From: FEN-1073 sp963780865
Lineage (GTDB): Bacteria > Chloroflexota > Anaerolineae > Anaerolineales > RBG-16-64-43
DNA length: 64,000 nt
Direction: 5' to 3'
NCBI GenBank assembly: GCA_963780865.1
Contig: CAWADT010000016.1
Span: 124,001 to 188,000 of the forward strand
Shown: piece after piece, positions 62,071-64,000 of the stretch
How positions within the stretch are numbered: position 1 is the first letter of the stretch
Layout of the letters: the number at the start of each line of letters is the position of its first letter
Notes under the pieces: generated by a model
What the model saw: only the letters and a program-made list of their open reading frames with translations
What the model was told of the DNA's origin: nothing
Databases searched by the model: none
Made by a program: the position numbers and the translations under genes

Positions 62071-62104
62071 AGACCTGTCGGGGTTAAATAAACCTGACAG
62101 GTCT
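62071..62104 (+). repeat. Hairpin repeat AGACCTGTC / GACAGGTCT
   Basis: A near-perfect 34-base palindrome AGACCTGTCgGGGTT-aaat-AAACCTGACAGGTCT. It lies between the glycosyltransferase and the GH2 gene, without a T-run, so it is more likely a dispersed repeat than a terminator. Confidence 0.5.
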
Positions 62105-62183
62105 CTTGCCCTGCAGACAAAAATCTCCGCTTAGGCTATCATAGTGATCGGTATTCCATTGCGAATCCCAGAAAGTCAAACCG

Positions 62184-64000
62184 ATGCGCGAACAAAATCT
62201 CAGCGGCAAGTGGCAGTTCCGGCAGGCGGGCTCGGCCAAATGGCTGCCGGCCTCGGTGCCGGGCGGAGTGCACACCGACCTGTTGGCGCTTGGCCGCATT
62301 CCCGACCCGTTCTTCGCCGACAACGAGCTGCGCGTGCAATGGGTGGCCGAGAGCGACTGGGAATACCGCAAGGTTTTTTTTGCTGACGCAAAAAAACGCG
62401 CCGGGGAAAAAACTTTCCTCCTTTGCGAAGGCCTCGACACCCTCGCGGAGATTTTCCTCAACGGCAAACCGCTGGGAAAATCCGACAACCAATTCCGCTC
62501 CTGGCGCTTCGAGATAACGGGGCTGCTCGCCGAGGGAGATAATGAACTGGCGATTCGCTTTCGTTCGCCGCTCGCGTACATCCGCGCGCGCCAGCGGGAA
62601 CGGCCGCTCACCGGCGGCGGCGAAATCCCCGGCGGGCCGTACCTGCGGAAGGCGCCCTACCAGTGGGGCTGGGATTGGGGGCCGAAACTTCCCGCCATCG
62701 GCATCTGGAAGAATATCCGCCTCGAGGCATGCGCGTCGGCCCGCCTGGCCGATGTGCAGGTGCGCCAGCAGCATCAGGGCGCCAAAGTGCGGATCATCGC
62801 GCGCGCGGAAGTGGACGCCTGGGCCGAAGAGCCGCTGCAGATGCAGGCGGTGCTCGTCTCCCCGGAGGGAATCCGGTCGGAAGCCGCCGCGCTGGTGGAC
62901 GGCAAGGCCGCGACGATCGAGATGGCGGTGGCCGCTCCGCGATTGTGGTGGCCTAGCGGCCTGGGCCCGCAGCCCCTCTACCGGCTTGAGATCATGCTGC
63001 TCTCGGGCGCGGCGACGCTCGATCGGCGCGTGTATTCCCTTGGCTTGCGCTCCCTCGCGCTGCGCCGCGAACCCGATGCGTGGGGCGAATCGTTCGCCTT
63101 CGCCGTCAACGGCGTGCCGCTGTTCGCCAAGGGCGCGGATTGGATCCCCGCTGAATTCCTTTCCCGCCCGCGTGACCGACGCGCGCATGCGATCGCTCGT
63201 GCACTCCGCGGCCGACGCGCACATGAACATGCTGCGCGTGTGGGGCGGAGGGACCTACGGAGAGGATCGGTTCTACGACCTGTGCGACCAGCTCGGAATT
63301 CTGGTCTGGCAGGATTTCATGTTCGCCTGCGGAATCTATCCCGACGACGACGCCTTCGCCGAGAACGTGCGCTGCGAGGCGGTGGAGAACATCCGCCGGC
63401 TCCGCCATCGCGCGAGCCTCGCGCTCTGGTGCGGCAACAACGAGATGGAGCAGGGCTGGTCCGATTGGTCCTGGAACAAACCCGATGACGCGGATAACCA
63501 GCGCCTCAAAGCCGGGTACGACCGCCTGTTTCATCATTTGCTACCCGAGATCGTTGCGGCGGAAGACCCGGACCGCCCGTACTGGCCGTCCTCGGCTTCC
63601 TCCGGCGAACCGTTCGCCGATCCGAACAGTCAAAGCCGGGGCGATATGCATTACTGGGGCGTGTGGCATGAACGCAAGCCCTTCCGCGCCTTCCGCGAGC
63701 AGCTTCCGCGGTTTGCGAGCGAATTCGGCTTCCAATCCCTCCCACCCTTCAAGACTCTCAAAACGTTCACCGCCCCCGCTGATCGCAACCTGACGTCCTA
63801 TGTCATGGAACACCGTCAGCGGTCCGGGACGGGCAACCAGGCAATTCTCTCCCAGATGCTCGACACCTTCCGGCTGCCGAAGGATTTTAACTCGCTGTCC
63901 TACCTGAGCATGATTCTCCAGGCGGAGGGAATGCGGATCGGGGTGGAGCATTGGCGCCGCAACCGCAACCGCGTAAGCGGAACGATCATCTGGCAGCTTA
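62184..64000 (+). CDS. GH2 family beta-mannosidase (frameshifted, runs off right edge)
   Basis: A glycoside hydrolase family 2 enzyme that releases mannose from beta-mannosides. From ATG 62184 the first frame gives the N-terminal jelly-roll (WQFRQAGSAKWLPASVPGGVHTDLLALGRIPDPF, residues 10-45, then ETF-type EKTFLLCEGLDTLAEIFLNGKPLG) and the immunoglobulin-like domain. An extra C near 63155-63166 shifts the frame; the second frame continues with DARMRSLVHSAADAHMNMLRVWGGGTYGEDRFYDLCDQLGILVWQDFMFACG. The acid/base Glu is in CGNNEMEQGW and the nucleophile Glu in SEFGFQSLP. The C-terminus lies beyond 64000. Confidence 0.86.

Noticed and set aside
62071..62104. Rho-independent terminator
   Set aside because: The palindrome lacks a following T-run on either strand and is about 80 bases before the next gene.

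Overview
The window reads as one contiguous piece of a bacterial chromosome, moderately GC-rich (I did not compute an exact value). It most resembles Chloroflexota of the Anaerolineae type. This is an inference from gene content: lipoproteins with long Thr/Pro 'TPTPT' linkers, a nurA/HAS-barrel/herA cluster, DUF4013 and YibE/F membrane proteins, zinc-ribbon proteins fused to beta-propellers, an AviRa-like rRNA methyltransferase remnant and many short dispersed palindromic repeats. There is no rRNA or tRNA gene here to confirm the placement. No rRNA, tRNA, CRISPR array or prophage is visible.

Layout. 1-5 kb: the start of a secreted protein (left edge), a LytS/LytR-type two-component pair whose kinase is split by a frameshift, and a Pro-rich lipoprotein. 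4.6-5.3 kb is a gene graveyard (degenerate lipoprotein start, AviRa-like pseudogene). 5.4-10.4 kb on the minus strand: a possible WXG100/papain-like protein, a recO-M50 protease-GIY-YIG operon, a tandem repeat block, and a badly broken LysM/M23 endopeptidase gene. 10.6-19.8 kb: YibE/F protein, trmD (frameshifted), an oligopeptide-type binding lipoprotein with two ATPases but no permeases, a hydrolase and a nitroreductase. 19.9-24 kb (minus): a beta-helix surface lipoprotein and two membrane proteins. 24.2-28 kb: nurA, HAS-barrel protein, herA. 28-34 kb: DinB-like protein, MFS transporter, zinc-ribbon/NHL protein, a MITE and an IS110-family element. 34-41 kb: an ABC-2-type exporter and a heterodimeric ABC exporter. 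41-50 kb: small redox enzymes, a Gln/Glu/Lys/Arg-rich low-complexity protein, a DEAD-box helicase, a REP-associated transposase carrying a REP-like palindrome, an SH3 lipoprotein, an extradiol-dioxygenase-like enzyme and a zinc-ribbon/PQQ protein. 50-60 kb: aldo/keto reductase, GIY-YIG protein, GNAT, nitroreductase, PLP aminotransferase, two ACT-domain regulators, and two tandem CAP-domain lipoproteins. 60-64 kb: a PMT-like glycosyltransferase and a frameshifted GH2 beta-mannosidase running off the right edge.

Three themes stand out. First, at least five otherwise healthy genes, including the normally indispensable trmD, are broken by a single extra base, always in the same direction, which points to sequence error or to a shared insertion bias. 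Second, at least seven dispersed repeat families fill almost every intergenic gap, one pair tandemly duplicated, and some repeat ends appear to supply promoter hexamers to the next gene. Third, several gene remnants are degenerate copies of intact or larger genes nearby, so local duplication and decay is active. I found no clear new multi-gene system. The best candidates for follow-up are the WXG100-like/papain-like protein, the paired zinc-ribbon/TM/beta-propeller proteins and the transposase with a REP palindrome translated inside it.
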